Of a DNA stretch of 64,000 nt, positions 55,512-63,889 are shown one piece after another (within the stretch, counting starts at the first letter, position 1; every line of letters begins with the position of its first letter). Below the pieces are notes generated by a model. That model saw only the letters and a list, made by a program, of their open reading frames with translations, was not told the DNA's origin and did no database searches. Source of the DNA: Niastella soli (GTDB lineage: Bacteria; Bacteroidota; Bacteroidia; Chitinophagales; Chitinophagaceae); assembly GCF_017742245.1 (NCBI RefSeq), contig NZ_JAGHKO010000001.1, forward strand, positions 835,061 through 899,060. Reading direction: 5' to 3'. Position numbers and translations under genes: made by a program.

Positions 55512-56735
55512 ATGAAAACAGGCCTGAATCGCCGGGCATTCCTACGGAATGCCGGGCTGGCTGCTGCGAGTACAATTATAGGATGCTCTAAAGTAGTACC
55601 TGAAATTGCAGCGCTAACAAAAAAGAATAACATCGGTGACTCTACTACTACAAGTACCATTACCGACAACAGTGACATCTCCTTACTTAACAAATTGCCC
55701 AAATGGAAGGGGTTCAATATCCCTGATTATTTTCAGCCCGATCCCGAGTATGTTGGCGGTAATACGCCAGAGGAGTTTTTTAAATGGGTAGCCGACTGGG
55801 GGTTCGACTTTATTCGCATGCCGGTTGCCTATCCTACGTATTTGAATATAAAGGCGCATCAGAAATACATCAATGCCGACGATGTATATAAGATAGATGA
55901 GAGCAAGGCAAATCAGATAGAGAAAACCATTTACCTGGCGCAAAAGTATGGTTTACACGTAAGTCTAAATTTGCATCGTGCACCCGGCTTTTGTGTAAGC
56001 AACGGTTACCACGAACCTTATAATCTATGGAAGCAGAAAGATGCGCAGGATGCATTTAATTATCACTGGAGCTTCTGGGCAAAACGGTTCAAAAATGTGT
56101 CAACCCAAAAGATCAGCTTCGATCTGGTGAATGAACCCTGTTACCGGGAAGATGTGAATGACACCAATTCAAAAACCACGGCTGTACCCGGCGCTACTTA
56201 TCGCGCCGTAGCCCAGGCAGCCGCTTTGGCCATTCGTAAAGAGAATCCAAAATTTTATGTGATTGCCGATGGTAACATGGGCGGTACCGATCCCGTTTCA
56301 GAACTCATCGATCTCAACATTGCACAAAGCTGCCGGGGTTATGTACCATATGAGATCTCACACTACAAAGCCCCCTGGGTATTTCCCGACCCCGCCTATC
56401 AGCCTAAACCTGTATGGCCTGGCGATATGGGCGGCAATTATTACAGCAAGGCAACTATGGAGGAATACTACAAACCCTGGATTGACCTGGCAAAAAAAGG
56501 AGTAGGCGTGCATTGCGGTGAATGTGGTTGCTGGAAAGAAACCCCGCACAATGTGTTCCTCGCCTGGTTTGGCGATGTGCTCGACATTCTTGCTTCAAAC
56601 GGAATTGGCTTTGCCTTGTGGGAACTGAAAGGCGATTTCGGTCTTCTGAATTCAAACCGGTCAGATATACAATATGAAAACTGGTATGGATATAAGCTCG
56701 ACAGAAAATTGCTGACCATGCTGCAGAGTAAATAA
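55512..56735 (+). CDS. Glycoside hydrolase family 5-like, Tat-type lipoprotein
   Basis: 407 residues from ATG 55512; the longer frame from 55407 has no support. The N-terminus has a twin arginine (LNRRAFLRNAG) and a lipobox ending at Cys25 (STIIGC), so it may be exported folded by Tat and lipidated. A (beta/alpha)8 barrel follows: GFNIPDYF, FDFIRMPVAYPTYL, LHVSLNLHRAPG, the general-acid motif DLVNEP (about residue 215) and the putative nucleophile in GVHCGECG (about 375). This is the GH5 (cellulase superfamily) layout. Substrate is not determined; beta-1,4-glucan or mannan are possible. A terminator follows at 56748. Confidence 0.85.
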   Translation: MKTGLNRRAFLRNAGLAAASTIIGCSKVVPEIAALTKKNNIGDSTTTSTITDNSDISLLNKLPKWKGFNIPDYFQPDPEYVGGNTPEEFFKWVADWGFDFIRMPVAYPTYLNIKAHQKYINADDVYKIDESKANQIEKTIYLAQKYGLHVSLNLHRAPGFCVSNGYHEPYNLWKQKDAQDAFNYHWSFWAKRFKNVSTQKISFDLVNEPCYREDVNDTNSKTTAVPGATYRAVAQAAALAIRKENPKFYVIADGNMGGTDPVSELIDLNIAQSCRGYVPYEISHYKAPWVFPDPAYQPKPVWPGDMGGNYYSKATMEEYYKPWIDLAKKGVGVHCGECGCWKETPHNVFLAWFGDVLDILASNGIGFALWELKGDFGLLNSNRSDIQYENWYGYKLDRKLLTMLQSK

Positions 56736-56747
56736 GGTCTTTTATAG

Positions 56748-56786
56748 TTACCCGGAAGTGCTGTTGCTTCCGGGTAATTTTTTTTG
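56748..56786 (+). terminator. Intrinsic terminator
   Basis: TTACCCGGAAG and CTTCCGGGTAA, 11-base arms, followed by TTTTTTTT. Confidence 0.88.
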
Positions 56787-56845
56787 GCAATGGACAATGG
56801 GCAATCTCCGACTAATAGCCAGACTCGCATCTGGCAGACGGCAAA
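56785..56845. repeat. Dispersed intergenic repeat (copy of the 23.3 kb element)
   Basis: Three heptamers (TGGCAAT, GGACAAT, GGGCAAT), then CTCCGACTAATAGCCAGACT, CGCATCTGGCAGACGGCAAA. The same order is found at 23334-23378 with a few changes. Beyond it, 56846-57413 shows no supported gene. Confidence 0.75.
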
Positions 56846-57413
56846 GTTTTAAGCCTAAGATGGCCCTAAGAATAGCCTAAGAATACCGTAGGTACACCCC
56901 AGGATATATGGTATCCTCAAGGTTCACCAATGTGGCGCTGCTTAATCGATTGACATTCAGAGAAATACTTAGACTATGGAGTTATATACAATTAATAATC
57001 AACCACTTTTGAATTGCCAGTTATAGCATAGCCTGGAGAATTTTCGATCTCTTATACGCAGAAACTCAACCACTTACCCCGCATTAGGCGCTTTTACCCA
57101 TTTATACTACCGATCATCATACATACTTTACCGGCTGGCAAACAAAAGTTGCCGCTCGTGTCGGATTTTCTAAACGAAATGTTAACGCCCATATAACTTT
57201 GACTTGTCTAAACAAACAGGAGAACATTCTCCACTAACATGAACAAGGTTATAGAACTCCGTTTCTTCATCTACCGTCAACGAGTAAAACCACCAGCAAT
57301 CCGCCAATTTTAATCAAGCGTTTTTGGCTCACTGAATGAACCATACTCAGGCACTTACATATATGCAAGCGCCGGGGAAGTGTTACGTTTTTGCCATGCT
57401 CAATTCTCAAACG

Positions 57414-57605
57414 ATGAAATTAAAATGTTGGCTCAGTCCGTTACTTGGTGTAATAATTCTGCTAATGGTACGACAGATGTTATACGATGAAATGCAAAAT
57501 GAGCAATCACAGTCAGTAATACCCGCAGCAAGAGAAAAGAAAAAGCCGGAGATCAATCCTCCTATGGCCGGTACCCTTATTATCAGGGACACACTGCCCT
57601 TCTGA
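57414..57605 (+). CDS. Small putative membrane-anchored protein
   Basis: 63 residues from ATG 57414: one hydrophobic helix (MKLKCWLSPLLGVIILLMV) followed by a charged tail with prolines (AREKKKPEINPPMAGTLIIR). No family recognised. In-frame ATG at 57336 would extend it upstream. It is on the same strand as the ABC locus and lies 240 bases before it; whether it belongs to it is unknown. Confidence 0.35.
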   Translation: MKLKCWLSPLLGVIILLMVRQMLYDEMQNEQSQSVIPAAREKKKPEINPPMAGTLIIRDTLPF

Positions 57606-57650
57606 ATTACTTTCAGTTAAGCTAACAAGGCAGACGATATAACAAAATGA

Positions 57651-57671
57651 CATAACAGTTCAACTGTTATG
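57651..57671. promoter_or_regulatory. Perfect palindrome upstream of the ABC/OmpA locus
   Basis: CATAACAGTT, a single central C, AACTGTTATG: 10-base arms with no mismatch. It lies 179 bases before the first gene of the locus. An operator role is inferred from its symmetry and place. Confidence 0.5.
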
Positions 57672-57849
57672 GGTGACCGCTCGCGGACATTCCTGAACAG
57701 ACTTAAACTCTCCGATAAATCGGGGGGACTGGAAGTGGCTTGACCAAAGCCAGCCATTATCAAATTATTTCCTCTATCAAACACTTCCGTTAAGGCGGGA
57801 GCAGGGGAAGTTTTGCGCTCATACAAACCACTTAAACACATATACAACT

Positions 57850-58503
57850 ATGGCCAACTTAGGAAAGAAAATTTTGTCTGCGTTTGTGGAGGTAAACGAC
57901 GACAAAAAACCGGAAACGGAAAAGCAACCATCTAATAAAGAAGGATTGCCCAAAACAGAACCAGTACCAACTGTCTCCAGTACAACTGCTAACACCAGTT
58001 ATACAACAACGGCTAACAGCAGTAAGTTCAAAGAATACTTTGAAAAATTGTTTCGCGAAGCCAACCTGCCCGGCCCTGACTACTTCGAATACAGTAAGAT
58101 GTTAGAAGCCATGCAGGCAGTACCAGATGAACAGGTACGGTTCATCACAGCCTTTGCGGGTTTAAGCGTACAGGGGCTCGACAAACAAAAACTGATGTCG
58201 ACCGCTGCGCAATACCTGCAATTGCTGGAAACCGATGCCCAGAATTTCCACAATACTGTTGACGCTGCTTTACAAGAAAAGGTAGTGGAAAAGAAACGGC
58301 AGATGGAAGAAAAAGAAAAACGCATTCAACAACTGACGCAGGAAATAAGCGCGTTGCAAAACGACTTATTAAATACGCAGGCAGAAATAAAAGAGAATGA
58401 AGCAAAGATCGAGGCCAATACGGGTGGCTACAAGCTGGAAAGCGAGGCCATGAAAAACCGTATAACCCGTGACATAGAAAAAATTAAAAACTATATACAA
58501 TAA
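57850..58503 (+). CDS. Soluble coiled-coil protein, first gene of the ABC/OmpA locus
   Basis: 217 residues, no signal peptide or membrane helix. Residues 1-60 are low-complexity (Lys/Pro/Thr/Ser-rich). A helical domain (about 60-130) contains YFEKLFREANLPGPDYFEY. The last 80 residues form a continuous coiled coil (EKVVEKKRQMEEKEKRIQQL and following heptads). I recognise no family. It is 11 bases upstream of the membrane coiled-coil gene, same direction, so very likely co-transcribed. A cytosolic scaffold or regulator of the transporter is a reasonable guess. Confidence 0.7.
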   Translation: MANLGKKILSAFVEVNDDKKPETEKQPSNKEGLPKTEPVPTVSSTTANTSYTTTANSSKFKEYFEKLFREANLPGPDYFEYSKMLEAMQAVPDEQVRFITAFAGLSVQGLDKQKLMSTAAQYLQLLETDAQNFHNTVDAALQEKVVEKKRQMEEKEKRIQQLTQEISALQNDLLNTQAEIKENEAKIEANTGGYKLESEAMKNRITRDIEKIKNYIQ

Positions 58504-58514
58504 ACCAACGAAAC

Positions 58515-59510
58515 ATGATAAACGCGATTCAAAAAGCAAAAACACCTGGCTGGTTCTCTGAACCCAAGAACATAGCCACCACCGTAATAGCTGTATCCTT
58601 ATTTGCAGGTCTGGCATATGGGTTCCTGACCTATGTATTGCCCTGGCTGGTAACCGTAACCTGGAACCTGGTGAACCTGGTTATTGGCGGTGTGATCCTT
58701 GGCTTTTTGCTGATGATCGTAACCAATAAAAAATTCTGGCGGGCATTGAAGTACCTGTCTGAATTTATTGCCAACTACACCATTGGCATTGCTATTGAGC
58801 TGAACCCGTTCGCCATTTTGCAAGCCAAAATTGAACAGGGTTATAAGGACAGGAACACCTTATATCAACAGGCCGCCAAACTAAAAGGCAAACAAAGTGA
58901 GCTGGTAGACAAACTGAGCGACAAAGAAAAAGAGTTGCAGTTGAACGTACAAAAAGTAAAGATCCTGCAAGCCGAACAAGGAAAAGGTAGTCGTCAGGTT
59001 GATCTGTATGCCAACAATGTGTTGCGTTGCCGGGAGTACATCGACAATGTATCGCCCATAGTAGGCGACCTGAACAAACTGATAAAATTTGCCGATGCCG
59101 CCTATGAAGAGAGTGGTATTATGCTCGAAGATGCGAAGCTCGATCTGGAAGCCAAGAAAGACCTGTACTATTCAGTAACGACCGGTTTATCGGCCGTTAC
59201 AAGCGCCATGAAAGCCTTCAAGGGCGACGATGAACTGAACCAGGACGCCGAAAAAGCCCTGGCCATATTGAAGGTACAGATAGGTGAAAAGATCGGCCAC
59301 ATTAAATCGGCCATAGATGTCACCTCGCGCTTCATGGATGACAAGGTGCTGGAAGATAAAGCCAAATCGGCCCAGGCTATTGAACTCATTAATCAGTTCA
59401 ATATGGACAACGACTTTAACTACACCCAGAACGCGCTGGATAAAAATAGTGATAACGGTAAGTTGAAAGGAATAAATACACCTGACAGGTATAGGGGGTT
59501 GTTGGACTAG
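58515..59510 (+). CDS. Membrane coiled-coil protein of the ABC/OmpA locus
   Basis: 331 residues. Two membrane helices near the N-terminus (about 22-45 and 50-70, then NKKFWRALKYLSEF), an amphipathic region, then a long helical part with coiled coil (about 105-165: KLKGKQSELVDKLSDKEKEL). The C-terminal 150 residues are helical and acidic and contain AYEESGIMLEDAKLDLEAK. There is some resemblance in layout to PspA/ESCRT-like helical proteins but no family is recognised. It sits between the soluble coiled-coil gene and the SBP-OmpA fusion, in the same direction. Confidence 0.7.
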   Translation: MINAIQKAKTPGWFSEPKNIATTVIAVSLFAGLAYGFLTYVLPWLVTVTWNLVNLVIGGVILGFLLMIVTNKKFWRALKYLSEFIANYTIGIAIELNPFAILQAKIEQGYKDRNTLYQQAAKLKGKQSELVDKLSDKEKELQLNVQKVKILQAEQGKGSRQVDLYANNVLRCREYIDNVSPIVGDLNKLIKFADAAYEESGIMLEDAKLDLEAKKDLYYSVTTGLSAVTSAMKAFKGDDELNQDAEKALAILKVQIGEKIGHIKSAIDVTSRFMDDKVLEDKAKSAQAIELINQFNMDNDFNYTQNALDKNSDNGKLKGINTPDRYRGLLD

Positions 59511-59678
59511 CTGATCAGTTGACAGCCTGCCCGACGTGTCGGAGGGAAGAAGGCCGTTTCACGACCGCTGAAGCCGCCAACCGGCGGCGAAGCGAACTGC
59601 CGATTGCCGATTCACTATCACGTACCTTATGAAAAGCCAAACAAAACAATTTAAACAACTATAAACTATAATTAGAAA
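59511..59678. repeat. Repeat debris inside the ABC/OmpA locus
   Basis: 168 bases containing GATCAGTTGACAGCCTGCC, GAAGCCGCCAACCGGCGGC (a hairpin word) and TGCCGATTGCCGATT, all part of the intergenic repeat vocabulary. It is the only large gap in this gene run. Confidence 0.5.
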
Positions 59679-61445
59679 ATGGCACTCAAATTAAAACCCG
59701 CTGGTAAAGTATTGATCATCGCTGCAGTAGTAGCAACAGGTATTTTAGCAGTGAGGTGGTATCAAAACCGGCCGAAAGATGTAAACGGCTCCATTGAAGT
59801 AGGTAAAGTAGCCCTGCCTGATGCACCCGAAGCGTCTTTACAAGGCAATGCAGTTCAATTACCATTACCTGGTGATGAACAGGCCGTGAACGGCGGTACA
59901 TCAATTACCTGGGAACGCATGGCCTGGAACAGCCAGTTCAGCGGTATGTATGCTAACGGTGGCGTTCGTACAACAAAAGGTTCTTTGTTCGACAAGGCGC
60001 ACCTCGATGTGACATACATCCGTCAGGACGACTGTAACAAACAAATGGCCGACCTGGTAAAATTTGCCAACGATTATAAAAGCAACCCGAATGCTACAGG
60101 TGTATTGATCACCTTCATGGGCGACGGTATGCCGGCCTTTATGACCTCGCTCGCCAAAGAGCTGGAACCTTTAGGCCCCGAATACCAACCCATTATTATA
60201 CCAGTCACCCACGGTAAATCATTTGGTGAAGACCAGGTGATGGGTCCGCTGTCCTGGAAACAGGACCCTAAGAACGCGCTGGGTAAATGTGTGGCCGGTG
60301 TACTGCGCGACGGTGACATCAATATTCTCTTAAAATGGGCCGGTGACAACGGGTTAAAAGTAAACCCCGACGAAACCACCTACGACGGCAATGCCATTAA
60401 CCTTATTGCCGCCAACGACTTCCTGGATGCGCCTAACAAGTACATCACCGGTTATACTGAAAAAAGGAAACTGATCGTAAATGGTAAAACCACCGGAACC
60501 GACACCACTGTTGGTGTTGATGCGGTAGCCACCTGGACACCCGGTGACGTAAACGTCGCCACTAAAAAGGGTGGTCTGGTATCTGTCGCCAGCACCAAAC
60601 AGTACGCATCGCAAATGAGTAACCAAACCATTGCCATTAAAAGATGGGCGAATGATCACCGTACCGATATCGAGAACATGATCATTGCCCTGGCACAGGC
60701 AGGCGACCAGGTACGTTCGTTCAACGAAGCCAAAAAGTTTGCGGCTGAAGTGAGCACCAAACTGTACCAGGAACAAAATGCCGATTATTGGTTGAAGTAC
60801 TTTAATGGCATTGAAGAAAAAGACATTCAGGGTCTGAAGGTGAATTTGGGTGGCTCTGCCGTCTTCAACCTGAACGATATGGCCAATACCTATGGGTTAG
60901 GCGATGATAAAGTTGACCGGTATAAAGCAGTGTACAACACCTTCGGTAACCTGATGGTGAAAATGTACCCGACCATACTGCCCAGCTTTTTACCATACGA
61001 AAAAGCCGTTGACAAATCGTTCCTGTTCAGCGTGATCTCTAACCACCCTGATTTATTACAGGGTAAGGCTATTGAAGCGAAATATGCCGAACAGATCACG
61101 GAAGCCGTATCATCCAAATCGTACAAGATCGAGTTTGAGACTGGCTCTGCCAACATCAAATCAGGTTCGTACAAATTGCTGGATGAAATATTCGAATCGG
61201 CTGTAGTAGCGGAAGGTTTGAAACTGGGGGTATATGGCCACACCGATAACCAGGGTAGCGACGACGTGAACGTTCCTTTGTCACACAAGAGAGCGGAATC
61301 AGTTAAAAGCTACCTGTTGAAAAAAGGGTTGAAACAAAACCAGATCGAAGCCAAAGGTTATGGTTCGGAAAAACCCATAGCCGATAACAGTACCGAATCT
61401 GGCAGAAGCAAGAACCGCCGGGTAGAAATTGTGTTGGGTCAATAA
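59679..61445 (+). CDS. Solute-binding-like protein fused to OmpA peptidoglycan-binding domain
   Basis: 588 residues. A single N-terminal membrane helix (about 10-27) without cleavage site, a short linker, then a two-lobe solute-binding-like domain (about 70-400), e.g. WERMAWNSQFSGMYANGG and VTYIRQDDCNKQMADL, reminiscent of NMT1/nitrate-taurine receptors. The C-terminal 110 residues are a complete OmpA domain: GHTDNQGSDDVNVPLSHKRA and GRSKNRRVEI supply the Asp and Arg that bind diaminopimelate. Together these suggest a receptor fixed to the inner membrane and to peptidoglycan. It precedes the ABC permease and ATPase genes. Confidence 0.85.
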   Translation: MALKLKPAGKVLIIAAVVATGILAVRWYQNRPKDVNGSIEVGKVALPDAPEASLQGNAVQLPLPGDEQAVNGGTSITWERMAWNSQFSGMYANGGVRTTKGSLFDKAHLDVTYIRQDDCNKQMADLVKFANDYKSNPNATGVLITFMGDGMPAFMTSLAKELEPLGPEYQPIIIPVTHGKSFGEDQVMGPLSWKQDPKNALGKCVAGVLRDGDINILLKWAGDNGLKVNPDETTYDGNAINLIAANDFLDAPNKYITGYTEKRKLIVNGKTTGTDTTVGVDAVATWTPGDVNVATKKGGLVSVASTKQYASQMSNQTIAIKRWANDHRTDIENMIIALAQAGDQVRSFNEAKKFAAEVSTKLYQEQNADYWLKYFNGIEEKDIQGLKVNLGGSAVFNLNDMANTYGLGDDKVDRYKAVYNTFGNLMVKMYPTILPSFLPYEKAVDKSFLFSVISNHPDLLQGKAIEAKYAEQITEAVSSKSYKIEFETGSANIKSGSYKLLDEIFESAVVAEGLKLGVYGHTDNQGSDDVNVPLSHKRAESVKSYLLKKGLKQNQIEAKGYGSEKPIADNSTESGRSKNRRVEIVLGQ

Positions 61446-61548
61446 CGAGTAGTGTTAGCTATCAGTAATAAATGCCGTGTTATGGGGTTGCAGCCATAAC
61501 ACGGCTTATTTAAACAGTTCAAACCGCAACCAACCAACCAAAGAAAAA

Positions 61549-62331
61549 ATGAAAAAGCTTATTCAACCATTTGCTACCATCAACAAGCAAACATTTATGA
61601 TCATGGTGGCGGTACAGGTGGTTATTACGCTGTTGCTATGGCAGGTATTGTCAGATGGCTTGATACCCAAACCAGGTAAAGTTGCCAGTGCTTTTATAAA
61701 CCTGCTGGGCACCAAACTATTCCTCGACAATATGCTGGTAAGCCTGCTGCTTACTTTAAAAGCCATGTTGTACAGCATATTGATCACCCTGTTGTTTGCT
61801 TATTTATCCGTATTGCCCTTTTTTAAAAGTGTGGCCCTGTTCATAGTGAAATGCCGGTATTTGACACTTACGGGTTTGATATTCATTTTCACGCTTCTTA
61901 CAAAAGATGGCAGCGAGCTTAAATTATCCTTACTGGTATTTGGCATCGTTCCTTTCTTTGTAACCTCGTTCCTGGCGGTGATCATCAACATTAACCCCCA
62001 GGAATATGAACTGTGTAAAACACTGGGTTATAACAACTGGCAAACTTTGTATGAAGTGATCATCGTTGGTAAGGCCGACCAGGTATTCGAGATCCTGCGC
62101 CAGAACTTCGCTATCTCGTGGTTAATGATCACCATGGTAGAAGGACTGAGCATGAGTGAAGGTGGTATTGGTACCCTGCTGATAAAATACAATAAGTACA
62201 ACGACCTTACCAATGTACTGGCCTTACAGCTGGCCATATTTATGATCGGTTTATGTTTCGACTATTTACTGGGAACCCTCAGACACTGGTTGTTCCCTTA
62301 TAGCAAGTTAAAAACAGCAAAAGCAAAATGA
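61549..62331 (+). CDS. ABC transporter permease (BPD type)
   Basis: 260 residues from ATG 61549 (the frame from 61477 has no better start). Six membrane helices in the nitrate/taurine (SsuC/TauC-like) layout and the EAA loop CKTLGYNNWQTLYEVIIVGKA, which contacts the ATPase. The last four bases overlap the start of the ATPase gene (ATGA), the usual sign of a tight permease-ATPase pair. Partner receptor is presumably the SBP-OmpA fusion upstream. Confidence 0.85.
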   Translation: MKKLIQPFATINKQTFMIMVAVQVVITLLLWQVLSDGLIPKPGKVASAFINLLGTKLFLDNMLVSLLLTLKAMLYSILITLLFAYLSVLPFFKSVALFIVKCRYLTLTGLIFIFTLLTKDGSELKLSLLVFGIVPFFVTSFLAVIININPQEYELCKTLGYNNWQTLYEVIIVGKADQVFEILRQNFAISWLMITMVEGLSMSEGGIGTLLIKYNKYNDLTNVLALQLAIFMIGLCFDYLLGTLRHWLFPYSKLKTAKAK

Positions 62332-63119
62332 CAGAATGTATTAAAGCAGAAGTAGTATTACAGGCTAACAATGTGCAGCTTACATACGACCGGCCTATTC
62401 TGCGTGACATAAATTTTTGTATCAAGAATATCATCCGTCCTGGTGTAGAACAGGGGCAGGTGGTATCATTGATCGGTAGAAGCGGTATTGGTAAAACCCA
62501 GTTGTTCAAAATATTATCTGGATTGCAAGCCCCTACCGCCGGACAAATAACCATCCACGACAATAAACCGGTAAAGGCCGGTGACATGGGTGTTATTTTC
62601 CAGAACTATTATTTGTTTGAATGGCGCACCGTTTATCAATCGTTGTTACTGGCCGCCAAAAAGAACAAAAAACTGGCGGGCAAGGAAAAACAAACCATTG
62701 ACCAGTATGCAGAACAGTTTCAACTGACCGGGCATTTGAACCTTTACCCGCAACAATTATCGGGCGGACAGCGTCAACGGGTAAGTATCATGCAACAACT
62801 TTTAAAGGGTTCTGATTTTATTTTACTGGATGAACCCTTCAGTGGCCTTGATGTATGTATGCTTGACAAAGCGGTGGAACTGTTACTGCAGGTTTCGTTG
62901 TCTGATGAGTTAAAAACCCTCATCATTGTTTCGCACGACATAGAGAACAGCGTAGCTATTTCCGACACCGTGTATATTTTAGGTAATGAACCGGGCAAAG
63001 AAGGTGCTACTATCAAAAAAGAAATTGACCTGATTGAACGTGATCTGGCGTGGCAGAAAAACATTAAACACGAAAAGCGTTTCTTAGAGACTATTGAAGA
63101 AATTAAAGGCTGTTTATAA
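62328..63119 (+). CDS. ABC transporter ATP-binding protein
   Basis: 263 residues. Walker A GRSGIGKTQ, Q-loop GVIFQNYYLFEW, signature LSGGQRQRVSIMQQLL, Walker B FILLDEPFSGLD and switch His in VSHDI are all present. The family is the nitrate/taurine importer-type ATPase (SsuB/TauB-like). The region between Walker A and the Q-loop is slightly unusual (GLQAPTAGQITIHDNKPVKA). Its start overlaps the permease stop by four bases. It is the last gene of the locus. Confidence 0.92.
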   Translation: MTECIKAEVVLQANNVQLTYDRPILRDINFCIKNIIRPGVEQGQVVSLIGRSGIGKTQLFKILSGLQAPTAGQITIHDNKPVKAGDMGVIFQNYYLFEWRTVYQSLLLAAKKNKKLAGKEKQTIDQYAEQFQLTGHLNLYPQQLSGGQRQRVSIMQQLLKGSDFILLDEPFSGLDVCMLDKAVELLLQVSLSDELKTLIIVSHDIENSVAISDTVYILGNEPGKEGATIKKEIDLIERDLAWQKNIKHEKRFLETIEEIKGCL

Positions 63120-63259
63120 TCGGACTGGCACCGTTGATAGGGTTGACAATGTTGATAAAGGGGACCTAAAGTTTAAATTGAGCACGATTACTCGTATATA
63201 GGCACCCCGCTGAGGGGGGCGCCAGATTGAGGGGGGAGACGCAGATGATATAAAATACT

Positions 63260-63312
63260 GAAAGCCGGCACACGTTACTAATTTTTAGTAACTGTCCTTC
63301 CGGCTTTCTATT
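63260..63312 (+). terminator. Layered hairpin, probable terminator of the ABC/OmpA locus
   Basis: Outer arms GAAAGCCGG (63260-63268) and CCGGCTTTC (63300-63308); inner perfect hairpin GTTACTAATTTTTAGTAAC (63274-63292); T-rich after. The architecture is the same as at 12451-12506. Confidence 0.65.
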
Positions 63313-63364
63313 GTTTACTCGGCCTACGGCTTGCTGTATTACTGGTTAACTGGTCAACTTTTTA

Positions 63365-63889
63365 CTACAACCCAAACCTCCATCCCGCTTTAAAAGCCCA
63401 CCACGAAGCATATCCTGCAGACTCGCCCCGTGAGAACCCATCATACGCCACCCCTACTTCAAACGGGCCTAACTTTACGCCCGCACCTACATCGCCGCTA
63501 AAGCGGGAAGATGAGGCATTATTGGTTTTATCTTTTATATGGGCCACCCCGGCATCGACATGTATGAATAATAAATTAGCTGGTAAAAAATATCTGCGTA
63601 ATCCCAGTTTCATTGGAACATAGATAATATTACCCAGCTCTTTTGTCTTTGCATCAAAAACGGTGTACCCTAATGTGCCGGTTAAAAACGTCTTTGTGCC
63701 GAAGCCAATGCCGGCACCCGCTTCCCCTCCCAATCCAAAATTGTAATCGTTCTTGAAACCGGTTTGCACCGGTGAAGCATATTGACCGTGCGCAAACAGG
63801 AAAAACAGCTTTTGTGCCTGGGCGCCATTATAGCTACCGGCAATCAGCACCATGGCTATTACCATTAAACCACGAAAAGCAAATTTCAT
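63365..63889 (-). CDS. Outer-membrane beta-barrel protein
   Basis: 174 residues with a signal peptide (MKFAFRGLMVIAMVLIAGSY, then NGAQAQ). The mature part alternates hydrophobic residues in eight or so strands (GLGGEAGAGIGFGTKTFLTG, YVPMKLGLRRYFL) and ends in AGWRFGL, typical of small outer-membrane barrels. It is on the opposite strand to the ABC/OmpA locus and is separated from it by a hairpin, so a functional link is not supported. Confidence 0.8.
   Translation of the reverse strand: MKFAFRGLMVIAMVLIAGSYNGAQAQKLFFLFAHGQYASPVQTGFKNDYNFGLGGEAGAGIGFGTKTFLTGTLGYTVFDAKTKELGNIIYVPMKLGLRRYFLPANLLFIHVDAGVAHIKDKTNNASSSRFSGDVGAGVKLGPFEVGVAYDGFSRGESAGYASWWAFKAGWRFGL

Noticed and set aside
57617-57847. 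Minus-strand 76-codon frame upstream of the ABC/OmpA locus
   Set aside because: It covers the palindrome and leader region and shows no protein-like pattern.
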